From Yersinia pekkanenii (GTDB taxonomy: Bacteria > Pseudomonadota > Gammaproteobacteria > Enterobacterales > Enterobacteriaceae): DNA of 64,000 nucleotides. The notes below the pieces were generated by a model. It was not told the DNA's origin. It saw nothing but the letters and a program-made list of their open reading frames with translations, and did no database searches. The translations under genes were made by a program, and so were the position numbers. Location of the stretch: contig NZ_CQAZ01000016.1 in assembly GCF_001152565.1 (NCBI RefSeq), positions 40,474 through 104,473 on the forward strand, in the 5' to 3' direction. Below are positions 56,571 through 64,000 of the stretch, piece after piece (position 1 is the first letter of the stretch; the number at the start of each line of letters is the position of its first letter).

Positions 56571-56717
56571 ATGAAAGTAAAAACACTGCGGGTACCATCA
56601 TGGTTAGAGGATGCAATGGAAACCCTAGCCAAGAAAGGCGATAGATCATTTAGTAAAGAAGTCGTTAGGGCTATGAGAGAGCATGCAGAAAGAAACGGAA
56701 TAAAATGCCCTGAATAA
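56571..56717 (+). CDS. Small Arc-like ribbon-helix-helix protein
   Basis: 48 residues: VKTLRVPSWLEDAMETLAKKGDRSFSKEVVRAMREHAERNG, one RHH domain. GGAG eight bases upstream makes the ATG at 56571 much better than the frame start at 56511. It is first gene of a rightward unit with the antirepressor, in the position of P22 arc, and probably autoregulates it. Confidence 0.72.
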   Translation: MKVKTLRVPSWLEDAMETLAKKGDRSFSKEVVRAMREHAERNGIKCPE

Positions 56718-56782
56718 ACGAAGCCCCAACTGCTTGAACAGTCAGGGCCTCTAATTTGTCCGCACCGCTTAAGGAAACGAAC

Positions 56783-57619
56783 ATGACCACTTTAGCAAAA
56801 ACTGTATCAACAAACACGCAAAGCCGTGCAATATCTGCTGATAGCTTGCCAAGCATATCGCATAACAGTGTTCCAGTTATCACCACAGAATTGCTGGCGA
56901 ATTTATATGGCACCGTACCTATTCGAATTCGTCAGAGCCACAAGCGTAACTCCGACCGTTTCATTTGTGGTAAGCACTATTTCAAACTGGAAGGGAAGGA
57001 ACTTGCTGATTTGCGAGTATCATTAAGCTACTCACAAAATCCAGTCTCTCCAAAAGTTCGTGCGCTCATCCTCTGGACAGAACGCGGCGCTGCCCGTCAT
57101 GCCAAGATGCTTGAAACAGATCAGGCATGGGAAGTATTCGAAAAACTGGAAGATTGCTACTTCAATGCTAAGGCAGGGGCAGCAAAACAACCTAAGCAGA
57201 AAAAATCATCATCTGATCAGCGTACGCCACTTCGTCAGTATGTTGAAAAAATGATAGCCAACAAGTCAGGTATGAAGTACCCGGCAATCTGGAGGCTAGT
57301 TCATGACCGTTTCGACGTCGAGCACATTAACCAGTTATCAGCCAGCGAATCTCTTGAAGCCGTAGAATTTCTGAAAGTAATCGAGGGTGAATTCCTCGGA
57401 CGCAAAGCAGATGACAGCGGAAACCCTCCTGCTATACCGCAACATTTCAACTGTAGAGTTCTTTATACTTTCGATAGCAACGGAACAATCGTATCAGCAC
57501 AACAAGCAATGGAAGATGAGCACTTAGCGAGTGCCAAGGCGTTTGCTGAAGTAATGTCAAAGAGAGGATATGCTCTTGTTAAAATGGAGGATTTCAAAAA
57601 AATATCGCTTCATCATTAA
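56783..57619 (+). CDS. Phage antirepressor (ORF6N/ORF6C type)
   Basis: 278 residues: N-terminal ORF6N DNA-binding domain (VPVITTELLANLYGTVPIRIRQSHKRNSDRFICGKHYFKLEG, ending ILWTERGAARHAKML) and a C-terminal ORF6C-like domain (PLRQYVEKMIANKSGMKYPAIWRLVHDRFDVEHINQL). Such proteins counteract the prophage repressor or bind operators. AAGGA seven bases upstream fixes the start. It lies 65 bases after the Arc-like gene, forming an mnt/arc-ant module. Confidence 0.87.
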   Translation: MTTLAKTVSTNTQSRAISADSLPSISHNSVPVITTELLANLYGTVPIRIRQSHKRNSDRFICGKHYFKLEGKELADLRVSLSYSQNPVSPKVRALILWTERGAARHAKMLETDQAWEVFEKLEDCYFNAKAGAAKQPKQKKSSSDQRTPLRQYVEKMIANKSGMKYPAIWRLVHDRFDVEHINQLSASESLEAVEFLKVIEGEFLGRKADDSGNPPAIPQHFNCRVLYTFDSNGTIVSAQQAMEDEHLASAKAFAEVMSKRGYALVKMEDFKKISLHH

Positions 57620-57624
57620 CCCCA

Positions 57625-57644
57625 CTGGCGCACGGACGCGCCAG
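57625..57644 (+). terminator. Hairpin after the antirepressor gene
   Basis: CTGGCGC-ACGGAC-GCGCCAG, a perfect 7-base stem starting six bases after the stop codon; no T run follows. A GC-rich stretch with CGGC/GCCG arms continues to about 57700 and may serve the converging HEPN gene. Confidence 0.45.
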
Positions 57645-57691
57645 AAAGCAAAAAGCCGCCGGAGCGGGTTCTACGCAGGTAGCTTGATTAA

Positions 57692-58087
57692 TTAAACGGC
57701 TTTCAATGTCTTTAACACCAACCACTCATCAAAAAATTCCTCAGCCGTTTTTATAGCAACATTTGCTATCGCCTCAGTTATATCTAATGATTCAAGCTCA
57801 TAATCAGCATCGGTTCTAGCTCTACGCTGTTGATCTAATTGGTAACCTAGCAACTTCATTTTGAATGTATCGTGCGGCTCTAGCTTATTTTCGGACTTAT
57901 TTTTCAAGTAACCAATAAGATTAGAATGCTGGCTACCAGCATAATTGGGGCGACAGGTTAAAGAGTCACGAGCCTCATGATACATTGCATAATATGCACG
58001 TGACACTGCATTCCTAAAATCCGCTTCGCAACCATGTGAATAGCAATTTTTTGCTGACAAGAGCACTTCATTGCTAGTTATAGACAT
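57692..58087 (-). CDS. HEPN-domain protein (putative RNase/toxin)
   Basis: 131 residues, all-helical. SRAYYAMYHEA carries R30 and H37 as an RX6H motif, the catalytic signature of HEPN ribonucleases; DADYELESLDITEAIANVAIKTAEEFF fits the last two HEPN helices. Its gene overlaps the end of the helical-repeat gene by 14 bases, so the two are translated together. HEPN proteins in prophages are often toxins or anti-phage effectors. The gene lies inside the tail operon but is not a known structural type. Activity is inferred from the motif only. Confidence 0.75.
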   Translation of the reverse strand: MSITSNEVLLSAKNCYSHGCEADFRNAVSRAYYAMYHEARDSLTCRPNYAGSQHSNLIGYLKNKSENKLEPHDTFKMKLLGYQLDQQRRARTDADYELESLDITEAIANVAIKTAEEFFDEWLVLKTLKAV

Positions 58088-58844
58088 AAGAGACTCCAGG
58101 CTTCTTGTGTCTATCAGGTGTGAACCTAGCTATAAGATTGCAGTTATCAAGCCGCTCATCCATGCAAATAGCTTCAGCTAATTGCTTGTTCATTTTTACA
58201 ATCATGCCTACATCATCGGTATCTATATCAACAACATAACTTCCACCACCGTCTCCACTTACTTCAATTTTTGCAGAAGGAACTTCATGTTGGGATTTTA
58301 TCTTTTCAACAATAGAACCTATCAATTCATATTGTTCTGATGTGCAACCTGATTTTTCATAAGCGCTAGCCATGTCACTTAATACCTCATCTTTGTATTT
58401 CATAGCAGCCTCACGTCCCTCATCATTCGAGAGAAGGCGAATATGCTTATCCAAAAACTCATTACACAAAGATATTTTACCGAATGCATACGCCACCCCT
58501 GCCGCGTGGTACGTAAGCCATTTAGTGTCGAAGTTATTTGCCAATTCATAAATAACTCGATTCAATTTTCTAGTATTTACTTGGCGGTAAAGTATTGAAC
58601 AATAAAGAGTTGCGTAGTTTGCATCACCATGTGGCAAGCTTTCCTCGAGAAGCTCAATAGCTTTATCCAACTTTGAATATGTTGCATAGGCTAAAGCCAA
58701 TGTAGATACCGCTTGAAGTGATTTATCCTCGCTCAACTCATTCTTAATAATTATAAAACTTATGTCATCAAGCTTTTGATTGGCGTTCCACTTAGATGAA
58801 AGTTCATTAAATCGCTCATCTACTTTCAGTTTCGGCGAGGCCAC
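58074..58844 (-). CDS. Helical-repeat (TPR-like) partner of the HEPN protein
   Basis: 256 residues. The first 170 or so form pairs of helices resembling TPRs (VSTLALAYATYSKLDKAIELLEESL; TYHAAGVAYAFGKISLCNEFLDKH). A C-terminal alpha/beta part (SGDGGGSYVVDIDTDDVGMIVKMNKQLAEAI...FTPDRHKKPGVSY) resembles nothing I recognise. The start is GTG at 58844 with AAGG eight bases upstream. It lies 5' of and overlaps the HEPN gene; it could be the antitoxin, sensor or scaffold. Confidence 0.6.
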   Translation of the reverse strand: MASPKLKVDERFNELSSKWNANQKLDDISFIIIKNELSEDKSLQAVSTLALAYATYSKLDKAIELLEESLPHGDANYATLYCSILYRQVNTRKLNRVIYELANNFDTKWLTYHAAGVAYAFGKISLCNEFLDKHIRLLSNDEGREAAMKYKDEVLSDMASAYEKSGCTSEQYELIGSIVEKIKSQHEVPSAKIEVSGDGGGSYVVDIDTDDVGMIVKMNKQLAEAICMDERLDNCNLIARFTPDRHKKPGVSYVYN

Positions 58845-59028
58845 TTTCCGTACCTTAATCTGGCATAATTTGAGACAAGTGTATTACCTGCAACCTGAGT
58901 GATCAATAAAAATGCTGGCAAAAAGAACAACAAACTAGGGTTGACAGCTATTTTTGCTGGCAAAATACCCGCATACCTCACCAACTTCCTGCCCTTCCTG
59001 CCAGCAGCAGCTATAGAATATATAGATG

Positions 59029-59582
59029 CTATTTACTTCGCGCCCGTTCAATAACATCAATCAACTCGTCTATCGCGTCATGCATGGCTTGTACATCTTC
59101 AATTGTGTAGGTTCCGTCGAGCATATCAGACCATTTAGCCAGAGGTGGGCAGGCGTCACCCGCACCGGTGCATGGACGCCATAGAAACCAGTCTACTCTT
59201 GAGGGTTCTGACTGCTTTTTTTGCCGTTTTCTTCCTCGTTCCTGAGTTGCCAAAAAGGGCCGATATTTTCCCTCAATACTTTACCAATCAGCACCAGATA
59301 GTTGTGTGCCTCGTCCTGAAACAGATTTTCAGCAACCGGTATGTTGTCAGCCTGTCGAACAATACAGCCATTCTTCAGACACAGTTCTTTCAGGCGATTC
59401 AGGCTGGAATAATCAATCCCAGCGAGACTGGCCAGTAATCCCATATCGGTGACGCCATCATTTATTGCTGGTAACAATCCACACTTCGCGGCGATTTGCA
59501 GCATCTCCACCTGGTCTTTAGCGGGGGAGGTTGCCCCCTCGAATACTGAGCTTCCGGCTGTTACTTCAATTTTACGGCCCAT
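59029..59582 (-). CDS. Tail assembly chaperone, frameshifted long form (GT-like)
   Basis: A -1 ribosomal shift on the A7 run at 59222-59216 joins the gene at 59582-59193 to the second frame that ends at 59029, giving about 184 residues. The second-frame part (DWFLWRPCTGAGDACPPLAKWSDML...DVQAMHDAIDEL) has no ribosome site of its own and fits the T half of a G/GT pair. In lambda-like and many myophage tails such a pair assembles the tape measure; placement directly after the tube gene agrees. Confidence 0.8.
59193..59582 (-). CDS. Tail assembly chaperone, short form (G-like)
   Basis: 129 residues. GATSPAKDQVEMLQIAAKCGLLPAINDGVTDMGLLASLAGIDYSSLNRLKELCLKNG is a helical body with no known catalytic motif; the end is charged (NEEENGKKSSQNPQE). 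It starts 2 bases after the tube gene ends and overlaps the second frame by 61 bases around an A7 run. Gene order tube - G - GT - tape measure is the classical one, though here cargo genes separate it from the tape measure. Confidence 0.8.
   Translation of the reverse strand: MGRKIEVTAGSSVFEGATSPAKDQVEMLQIAAKCGLLPAINDGVTDMGLLASLAGIDYSSLNRLKELCLKNGCIVRQADNIPVAENLFQDEAHNYLVLIGKVLRENIGPFWQLRNEEENGKKSSQNPQE
59216..59222 (-). promoter_or_regulatory. Slippery A7 run for -1 frameshift
   Basis: Minus strand reads GGC AAA AAA AGC in the short-form frame; slipping back one base gives AAG CAG TCA, the frame of the second half. Seven consecutive A allow both codons to re-pair almost fully, and transcript slippage would give the same result. 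Confidence 0.75.
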
Positions 59583-59584
59583 GC

Positions 59585-59989
59585 TTAGGTTTCCTCTGAA
59601 TCAGCGAACTCGAATACGAATTGTTCATCACTCACACCACTTCTACCTGCGCGAGTTGCCGAACCACGACTCACCATTACGCCGTCAAAGCCAGCGAAGT
59701 ATTCACTGGTGCCGGTTTGTGAGAATGTAAATGTGGCATCAACACCGGTTTTCTCTACAGCGATAATCTGACGGGCCTGAACAGACCCGGGGATTAGGTT
59801 TATTGTGACTCGTTTCGCTCTTGTCTGATTATCAAGACGAACAGATGTTTTACCGATACCTCGTTTTAATACTGCTCTCGGCTCTAAATCTTCAATAGTG
59901 ATCGGCGGATCAGTGTCACCAAAATCATCAATAGGGATACCAAAAATAGTCAGGTTTGCACCGTCTGCACCGTACTTGTGCATAGCCAT
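59585..59989 (-). CDS. Tail tube protein (DUF3277 type)
   Basis: 134 residues. MHKYGADGANLTIFGIPIDDFGDTDPPITIEDLEPRA and RVTINLIPGSVQARQI match the DUF3277 phage family that follows the DUF3383 sheath in small myoviruses and forms the inner tail tube. Followed after 2 bases by the tail chaperone gene. Intact, although the sheath gene upstream is nearly gone. Confidence 0.8.
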   Translation of the reverse strand: MAMHKYGADGANLTIFGIPIDDFGDTDPPITIEDLEPRAVLKRGIGKTSVRLDNQTRAKRVTINLIPGSVQARQIIAVEKTGVDATFTFSQTGTSEYFAGFDGVMVSRGSATRAGRSGVSDEQFVFEFADSEET

Positions 59990-59995
59990 AATTTA

Positions 59996-60060
59996 TTACT
60001 CCACGTTGACGTTAATTTCTGCGACATGCCCTGCTCGACCCAAGATGACGAGTAATGAAG
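59996..60060 (-). pseudogene. Last codons of a tail sheath gene (DUF3383-like) left after a deletion
   Basis: Immediately after the truncated portal, one frame reads LVILGRAGHVAEINVNVE followed by TAA, seven bases before the tube ATG. Its position and beta-strand C-terminus fit the end of a tail sheath protein, which normally precedes the tube gene. Only about 20 codons remain, so the identification depends on gene order. Confidence 0.55.
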
Positions 60061-61047
60061 TTATTGGGTATTCTGATCGCCCTGCCCGGAGTCTCCCATC
60101 CCCTTTGACTGAACACCAAATAAGCGAGTCATTGGAATACCAGCAGCACCCGCCGTCCACTCCATCAGCACAGACAACACATCACCTAAGCCACCGAATG
60201 AGATTTGATTTCGAGTAAGCGTCTCGCTGCCATCAAGCAGTGCCAGGCGAAATAGGGATTTCATCATGCCAAACGTGTTGTAACGTTTAGCTATCGCCTC
60301 ATCCATATCACCAGACGACAAGTCGTTAGCTAAATTGTCTCTGTTGATCGTGTCTATATTAGCTTCAAGTATCAGTGACGCTATGCCCCCTTTTGCGGAT
60401 ACGGCATCCTTCACGTCCTCCATGCATCGGCGCAGGCGGCTATCATCCCACCCCCCGTTAATCATTCTTAGACGCATCGGTAAGGCTGAACCGGGGGCGC
60501 GAATGAAGTGACTGTGATGAATTTGTAGCGCCCCACCGTTAACCAAGTAATAATCTGGCTGTAGATAATTATCGGCAAGCGGGTTTGTTACATTGTATTG
60601 CTGCCCACTGATTAACATGCGATCGAGGACGAGCATTCGCTTAAGTGAACCTTTCTTTATCTTACTAAGTTCAAGCTCATCCTTGAGGCTTTGGTCTGTG
60701 AGCATCAGAACGCCAGCCCCGCCGTACAACCCAGCCCACTTAAAAGCATCCTGGGTTACTCCCTGAACATTTAATTCATTTTCTGCAAGCCTCAACGCGC
60801 TAGCATCATCAGACGAAAATGACCGCCATTCACGAGTAGCATCGTCAACTGGGGTATCGATTATTGACCTTGCGATCCAGTTCTCCGTATAAGCGGCTTC
60901 CAACTCGGCAAAATCTTGCATTGCACCGTAAACAAAATTGCTGTGCATTCGCCGATCGCGACCAGTCCCCATACCCGTCATGACGTTTGCCAGTCCATCA
61001 GCCGTCAGCCTGATGCGGGGTTTACCAAAATCTAAACTTTCACTCAT
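60061..61047 (-). CDS. Portal protein (DUF1073 type), truncated at the C-terminus
   Basis: 328 residues. AAYTENWIARSIIDTPVDDATREW, AFKWAGLYGGAGVLML, DRMLISGQQYNVTNPLADNYLQPDYYLVNG and SFGGLGDVLSVLMEWTAGAAGIPMTRLFGVQSKGMG are DUF1073 portal blocks. It ends GDSGQGDQNTQ and stops, where intact relatives (usually well over 400 residues) continue with the C-terminal helices. The stop is caused by the junction with the sheath remnant. ATG at 61047 lies just inside the end of terL's downstream region (terL stop at 61050). Confidence 0.87.
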   Translation of the reverse strand: MSESLDFGKPRIRLTADGLANVMTGMGTGRDRRMHSNFVYGAMQDFAELEAAYTENWIARSIIDTPVDDATREWRSFSSDDASALRLAENELNVQGVTQDAFKWAGLYGGAGVLMLTDQSLKDELELSKIKKGSLKRMLVLDRMLISGQQYNVTNPLADNYLQPDYYLVNGGALQIHHSHFIRAPGSALPMRLRMINGGWDDSRLRRCMEDVKDAVSAKGGIASLILEANIDTINRDNLANDLSSGDMDEAIAKRYNTFGMMKSLFRLALLDGSETLTRNQISFGGLGDVLSVLMEWTAGAAGIPMTRLFGVQSKGMGDSGQGDQNTQ

Positions 61048-61049
61048 CG

Positions 61050-62693
61050 TTAAACCCACTTATCAATGCCGATGCTGCCACCGGAAATTAACTCGATTTC
61101 TATTGCATCCATGATTGTGTCAAAGATGTCGTCATTGTCGTGACTGTCGTCAGCAGAGAACGCCGCACACTCAGTCATTGCAGTCAGCACCCAGCCCGTT
61201 GAACCCGCGAGGGTGTTATCGTCGTAATAGACAAAGGGGATTACTGCCCCAGTCTCATCGTGAGTTGCTGGCACGTAGACTTTGCCCGTTTTAATCTGTG
61301 GAATAGAGTTAAGGCAACGGACCAGCTTGTTCTGTCCTGCGCCACGAGGAATTTCTTTTATCGGGATAGATTTTCGTTTCTTCAGCGTGGTAATCAGCCC
61401 CTGCCCGGCTTGCTTATCTTCGATACCCATGTGTCTTATTGGGCAGGGCCGTTTGCGGTCGTATGACTTCCACTTATCCCAAAGTTCCTCTGCTTTCTTC
61501 AACAGGTCTTCAGGGTCCCAACGCCCACGCTCTACGTCAATAATGTAGAGATTCCCATCAACTCCCACCCCAACCAGCGTGAATACGGTGTAATCGAGAT
61601 AGTCCTCAACCTTTCCACTGTTTGTATCAACGTAAATTGCGCGATAACGCAGTGGCGGAAGTCGCGTGTAAGTTTGAAACCAGTCGATATTTACAATGCC
61701 ACCAGTTAGCGCCATTGGGTTCTGCTGGTACTGAGAGAGAAACGTATACCGGTCTTTTTCCCACAATGCCGCAAGGTCACCGACGTATTCCATTTGTGGC
61801 CAGTACGACCAATAACACTCACCACCAATAACAACTGATTCAGTGTCTTTTACGGTATCCCAGCACAGTGAACGCCAAGGCTCCGGAAGCCCTTGTATGT
61901 ATTGATCGTTCAGTAATGCAGGTATTGCAACGTGATGAAAATCAACACCCATCCCACCGGTGAGCATAAAACCTGTTGCATCGTTGGTGTGTAGCCGCTG
62001 TTGTATCGAACAAAACGGTGTTGGGTGGTCTTTGGACTTATCACCACGCCGTGACCGAATTGTATTGACCAGTAACGTGTTAGCGCTATTTCTTCGCGAC
62101 TCACTGAGCATGTCTACCGGCTTGTTATAGTCATCAAGCATCACTAAACCTGAGAACTTTTCACCGTAGTAACCACCACGTCCACCGGTTATCTGTCCAT
62201 TACTGGAACGTGATATTGTCTGTCCGGTAGAGCGACCACGCTCATTAAGTATTTCCCACTCTTCAGCCTGATTAACACCAAACGAGCAAGGCCATATCTC
62301 CTGATATTCCTTACTTGCAATAATGTCGCGAGTACGGCGTGAGTTGCGCTTAACCAGTGTGTCGGCGAATGACACATTCAAGTTCCTGAACCGGTTTAAC
62401 TGTCCCTCTTGAACAAGAGCATTAACGTAAGCCGGGAAGTGAATGGAGAAGAATTCTGTTTTCGTGCCACCTGGTGGAATGTTAATTATCAGGTTGCGCG
62501 GGTTAAGTCGTCCGGCGATCAGGTCATCAATCTTTGATGCCATTAAGCGGTGGTGCCAGTTAACCAGTAGCCGATCACCCTGCATCAGTTCAAACCAGAT
62601 GCGAGTAAAATTAAGAAACGATTTGGAGGATTTTCGCTTTAGCGCCAAGCGCTCAAGAAATGACAAGTCACCCCATTCAATAACTTTTGCCAT
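61050..62693 (-). CDS. Terminase large subunit
   Basis: 547 residues. ATPase: adenine/Walker A-like IINIPPGGTKTEF, Walker B GLVMLDDYNKP, coupling motif near FCSIQQRLH. C-terminal RNase H-like nuclease: acidic residues in AIYVDTNSGKVEDYLDYT, MGIEDKQAGQGL and DSHDNDDIFDTIMD. Full length. Packages DNA into the head, which this prophage can no longer make. One base separates it from the upstream gene. Confidence 0.94.
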   Translation of the reverse strand: MAKVIEWGDLSFLERLALKRKSSKSFLNFTRIWFELMQGDRLLVNWHHRLMASKIDDLIAGRLNPRNLIINIPPGGTKTEFFSIHFPAYVNALVQEGQLNRFRNLNVSFADTLVKRNSRRTRDIIASKEYQEIWPCSFGVNQAEEWEILNERGRSTGQTISRSSNGQITGGRGGYYGEKFSGLVMLDDYNKPVDMLSESRRNSANTLLVNTIRSRRGDKSKDHPTPFCSIQQRLHTNDATGFMLTGGMGVDFHHVAIPALLNDQYIQGLPEPWRSLCWDTVKDTESVVIGGECYWSYWPQMEYVGDLAALWEKDRYTFLSQYQQNPMALTGGIVNIDWFQTYTRLPPLRYRAIYVDTNSGKVEDYLDYTVFTLVGVGVDGNLYIIDVERGRWDPEDLLKKAEELWDKWKSYDRKRPCPIRHMGIEDKQAGQGLITTLKKRKSIPIKEIPRGAGQNKLVRCLNSIPQIKTGKVYVPATHDETGAVIPFVYYDDNTLAGSTGWVLTAMTECAAFSADDSHDNDDIFDTIMDAIEIELISGGSIGIDKWV

Positions 62694-62694
62694 A

Positions 62695-63180
62695 TCAATC
62701 CAACCCGCCTAGTTTGTCCTCCAGTGCTTTGGAGGCGGCTGCATAATCAGCATGTGTGAAGTTGACGACCTGAATAGGCCCACCATCTTTACCAGCGTGC
62801 TCAAACTTATGTTTGTTGCTGTAAGCATCGCCAACCTCTTTCGCGGCCTGCTCCATTAGCTGGGCGGTCATCGCAAAGTTTTTCATGGTCTCAGCCTTTG
62901 TCGCCATACGGTCGAGCGCCCTAAGTCGATAAGCGCGATTGGCGATTGGAATGTCGGATATTTCGGTTTGAAATCGAACTCGAGTAGAGTTGAAAAGGTC
63001 TACCCATTTCTGCCCGAGATTCTTCGCAATGGCCTTTGTCGGGTCGTATGAAGAAACCTGCTGAAGAGTCAAGGTGAGGTTGAATTCTTGTTTCACCTGC
63101 GCGACCACTTGCGATGGTGTGTCATAGCAGGCCAAGGCTTGAACTATGAAGGCTTTGACCTCTGGTTTTAGTGCAGCCAT
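62695..63180 (-). CDS. DUF2280 protein, probable small terminase subunit
   Basis: 161 residues. LKPEVKAFIVQALACYDTPSQVVAQVKQEFNLTLTLQQVSSYDPTKA is the DUF2280 helix-turn-helix-like N-terminus, followed by a helical oligomerisation part. These proteins regularly precede terL in small myo- and siphoprophages and are taken as the DNA-recognising small terminase. AGGAT precedes the ATG. Confidence 0.85.
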   Translation of the reverse strand: MAALKPEVKAFIVQALACYDTPSQVVAQVKQEFNLTLTLQQVSSYDPTKAIAKNLGQKWVDLFNSTRVRFQTEISDIPIANRAYRLRALDRMATKAETMKNFAMTAQLMEQAAKEVGDAYSNKHKFEHAGKDGGPIQVVNFTHADYAAASKALEDKLGGLD

Positions 63181-63213
63181 TGGTATCCTCCATGACTAAC
63201 GTAATGTAACTAA

Positions 63214-63849
63214 TCAGGCCAGTTTCAGCAGGCACGTCCCACACGCTCTCGCGATGTTGAGATTACCTATCTCGGGTTTATTGTTTGCTGCGTCAATCAT
63301 CTCTTGGACTTCAACGCTTGCGCCGTATCTGCGAACCACACCTACAAACTCTTCAACGTCATGGCCACGCAGTTTCAATGCTGGTTGCCCTTCTTTGTTG
63401 AACTTGGGTGCGCCAAATTCGTCCTTTGCGTGGCTGATGTGATAAAGCTCATGTTCTAACAGTGCGCAGAACTCAAGGTCAGAGCATTGAGCGCAATAAT
63501 CAGCAGCCAGGGTGATGATGAATGTCGGCACATCACCAAACCATTCGTACATCTGCTGTTCCATCCGGGCCTTTTGCCAGCCACCGGCTCTCATTGCCAC
63601 CTGCTCGACTTGACCAAGAACAGTGCGGCCCTGCTTTTCAAATGCAGATGATGCCCACATGATTTTTATGGCAGCGTCAATTAAATGTCCGTGGTCGGGA
63701 TTGTGTAGCTCTCCTTCGTCACTGAGTATTTGACTGTTAACCCACTCAAGCACTTCAGTGGCGGGAACCAATTCAATGTAAGGTCTGAATTCATTAACGA
63801 ACGATAATGGCGGATATGGCCGCTTCATTTGTGTATCTGAATTAGCCAT
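63214..63849 (-). CDS. Phage-associated putative metallopeptidase
   Basis: About 211 residues from the MANSDTQ start. The zinc-protease motif is in FCALLEHELYHISHAKD (HELYH), with further conserved KLRGHDVEEFVGVVRRYG. The C-terminus has a CGTC pair. Such proteins commonly stand upstream of the small terminase gene; their role is unknown. The start is uncertain: in-frame ATGs at 63906 and 63951 also exist and none has a strong ribosome site. Confidence 0.75.
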   Translation of the reverse strand: MANSDTQMKRPYPPLSFVNEFRPYIELVPATEVLEWVNSQILSDEGELHNPDHGHLIDAAIKIMWASSAFEKQGRTVLGQVEQVAMRAGGWQKARMEQQMYEWFGDVPTFIITLAADYCAQCSDLEFCALLEHELYHISHAKDEFGAPKFNKEGQPALKLRGHDVEEFVGVVRRYGASVEVQEMIDAANNKPEIGNLNIARACGTCLLKLA

Positions 63850-64000
63850 AACAGAATATTCCGCTGGTTGGTAAAGTCTCCCACTCGGTAGTAGTGAGAC
63901 CGACATGATTGCAAACCTATATAAGATTCTGTCAAAGGCACTTGTGAGCACTTTTTGCAGAGTTTTATAAACTCACATACTCACTTGTTACCAATTCCCG

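Larger units (their letters stand above)
47226..64000. mobile_element. Defective contractile-tail prophage, left end; continues past the window
   Basis: From the tRNA-Lys fragment rightwards all recognisable genes are phage genes: tail fibre, baseplate, tape measure, chaperones, tube, portal, terminase. Most read leftward in overlapping TAATG/ATGA chains. A cargo block occupies about 55537-58900. Portal truncation and the absence of capsid, connectors and full sheath show it is defective. The right boundary, early genes and lysis cassette are outside the window. Confidence 0.88.

Noticed and set aside
59029..59253. Independent 74-residue gene overlapping the tail chaperone
   Set aside because: No ribosome site at its ATG, and the -1 frame relation at an A7 run explains it better as the second half of a frameshifted product.
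47226..64000. Reading the phage tail genes as a tailocin/bacteriocin
   Set aside because: The sheath gene is almost entirely deleted while terminase and part of the portal remain, which fits a broken prophage and not a domesticated contractile tail.

Overview
The window looks like chromosomal DNA of an enterobacterium, most probably a Yersinia. Evidence: an hmsHF (pgaAB) exopolysaccharide locus, a FetMP-type iron-uptake operon, a ygb/otn sugar-acid operon, dcuSR, narGHJI-narK and a ybjJ-ybjI pair, all at moderate GC. The species cannot be fixed from this sequence alone.

Layout, left to right. (1) 1-2551: start of hmsF and complete hmsH (PNAG export), minus strand. (2) 3235-5403: an M24 peptidase and a TehB methyltransferase with its N-terminal extension. 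(3) 5561-13559: an eight-gene iron operon reading leftward from fetM, with a strong Fur-box match at 13582-13600 and an internal hairpin terminator after fetP. (4) 13874-16666: an MFS transporter and glutaminase, separated by an array of five short degenerate repeats. (5) 17131-21835: the L-threonate/tetronate operon with its DeoR-type regulator. The three central enzymes (otnI, otnC, otnK) are intact, but the permease and the entry dehydrogenase are each reduced to a few hundred bases by internal deletion. (6) 21913-26622: DcuSR and AnsP. (7) 26677-35927: narI-J-H-G-K and divergent narL, with a perfect FNR site but no narX. (8) 36061-46738: accessory chromosomal genes: a GyrI-like protein, ROK regulator, MFS (ybjJ type), HAD phosphatase (ybjI type), aminotransferase with a MarR-like remnant, a flavin oxidase fused to FN3 and chitin-binding modules, a membrane protein, a methyltransferase and a cupin protein.

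(9) 46813-64000: a decaying integration site followed by a defective contractile-tailed prophage that runs off the right edge. A C-terminal integrase fragment abuts a 46-base piece matching the 3' half of tRNA-Lys. The phage genes read leftward: metallopeptidase, small-terminase-like protein, TerL, portal, tube, tail chaperones, tape measure, baseplate, fibre and fibre assembly. The portal is cut short and runs straight into the last codons of what looks like the tail sheath, so capsid, connector and sheath genes appear to be deleted. A cargo block (HEPN protein plus helical-repeat partner, and a P22 immI-like regulator/antirepressor module) sits inside the tail operon, between the frameshifting chaperones and the tape measure.

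Recurring theme: at least three and probably five loci here (permease, dehydrogenase, MarR-like gene, portal-sheath, integrase) look like products of large deletions that left both ends or one end of the gene. The most interesting candidates for new biology are the HEPN/helical-repeat pair in the tail operon and the flavin oxidase-FN3-CBM fusion.
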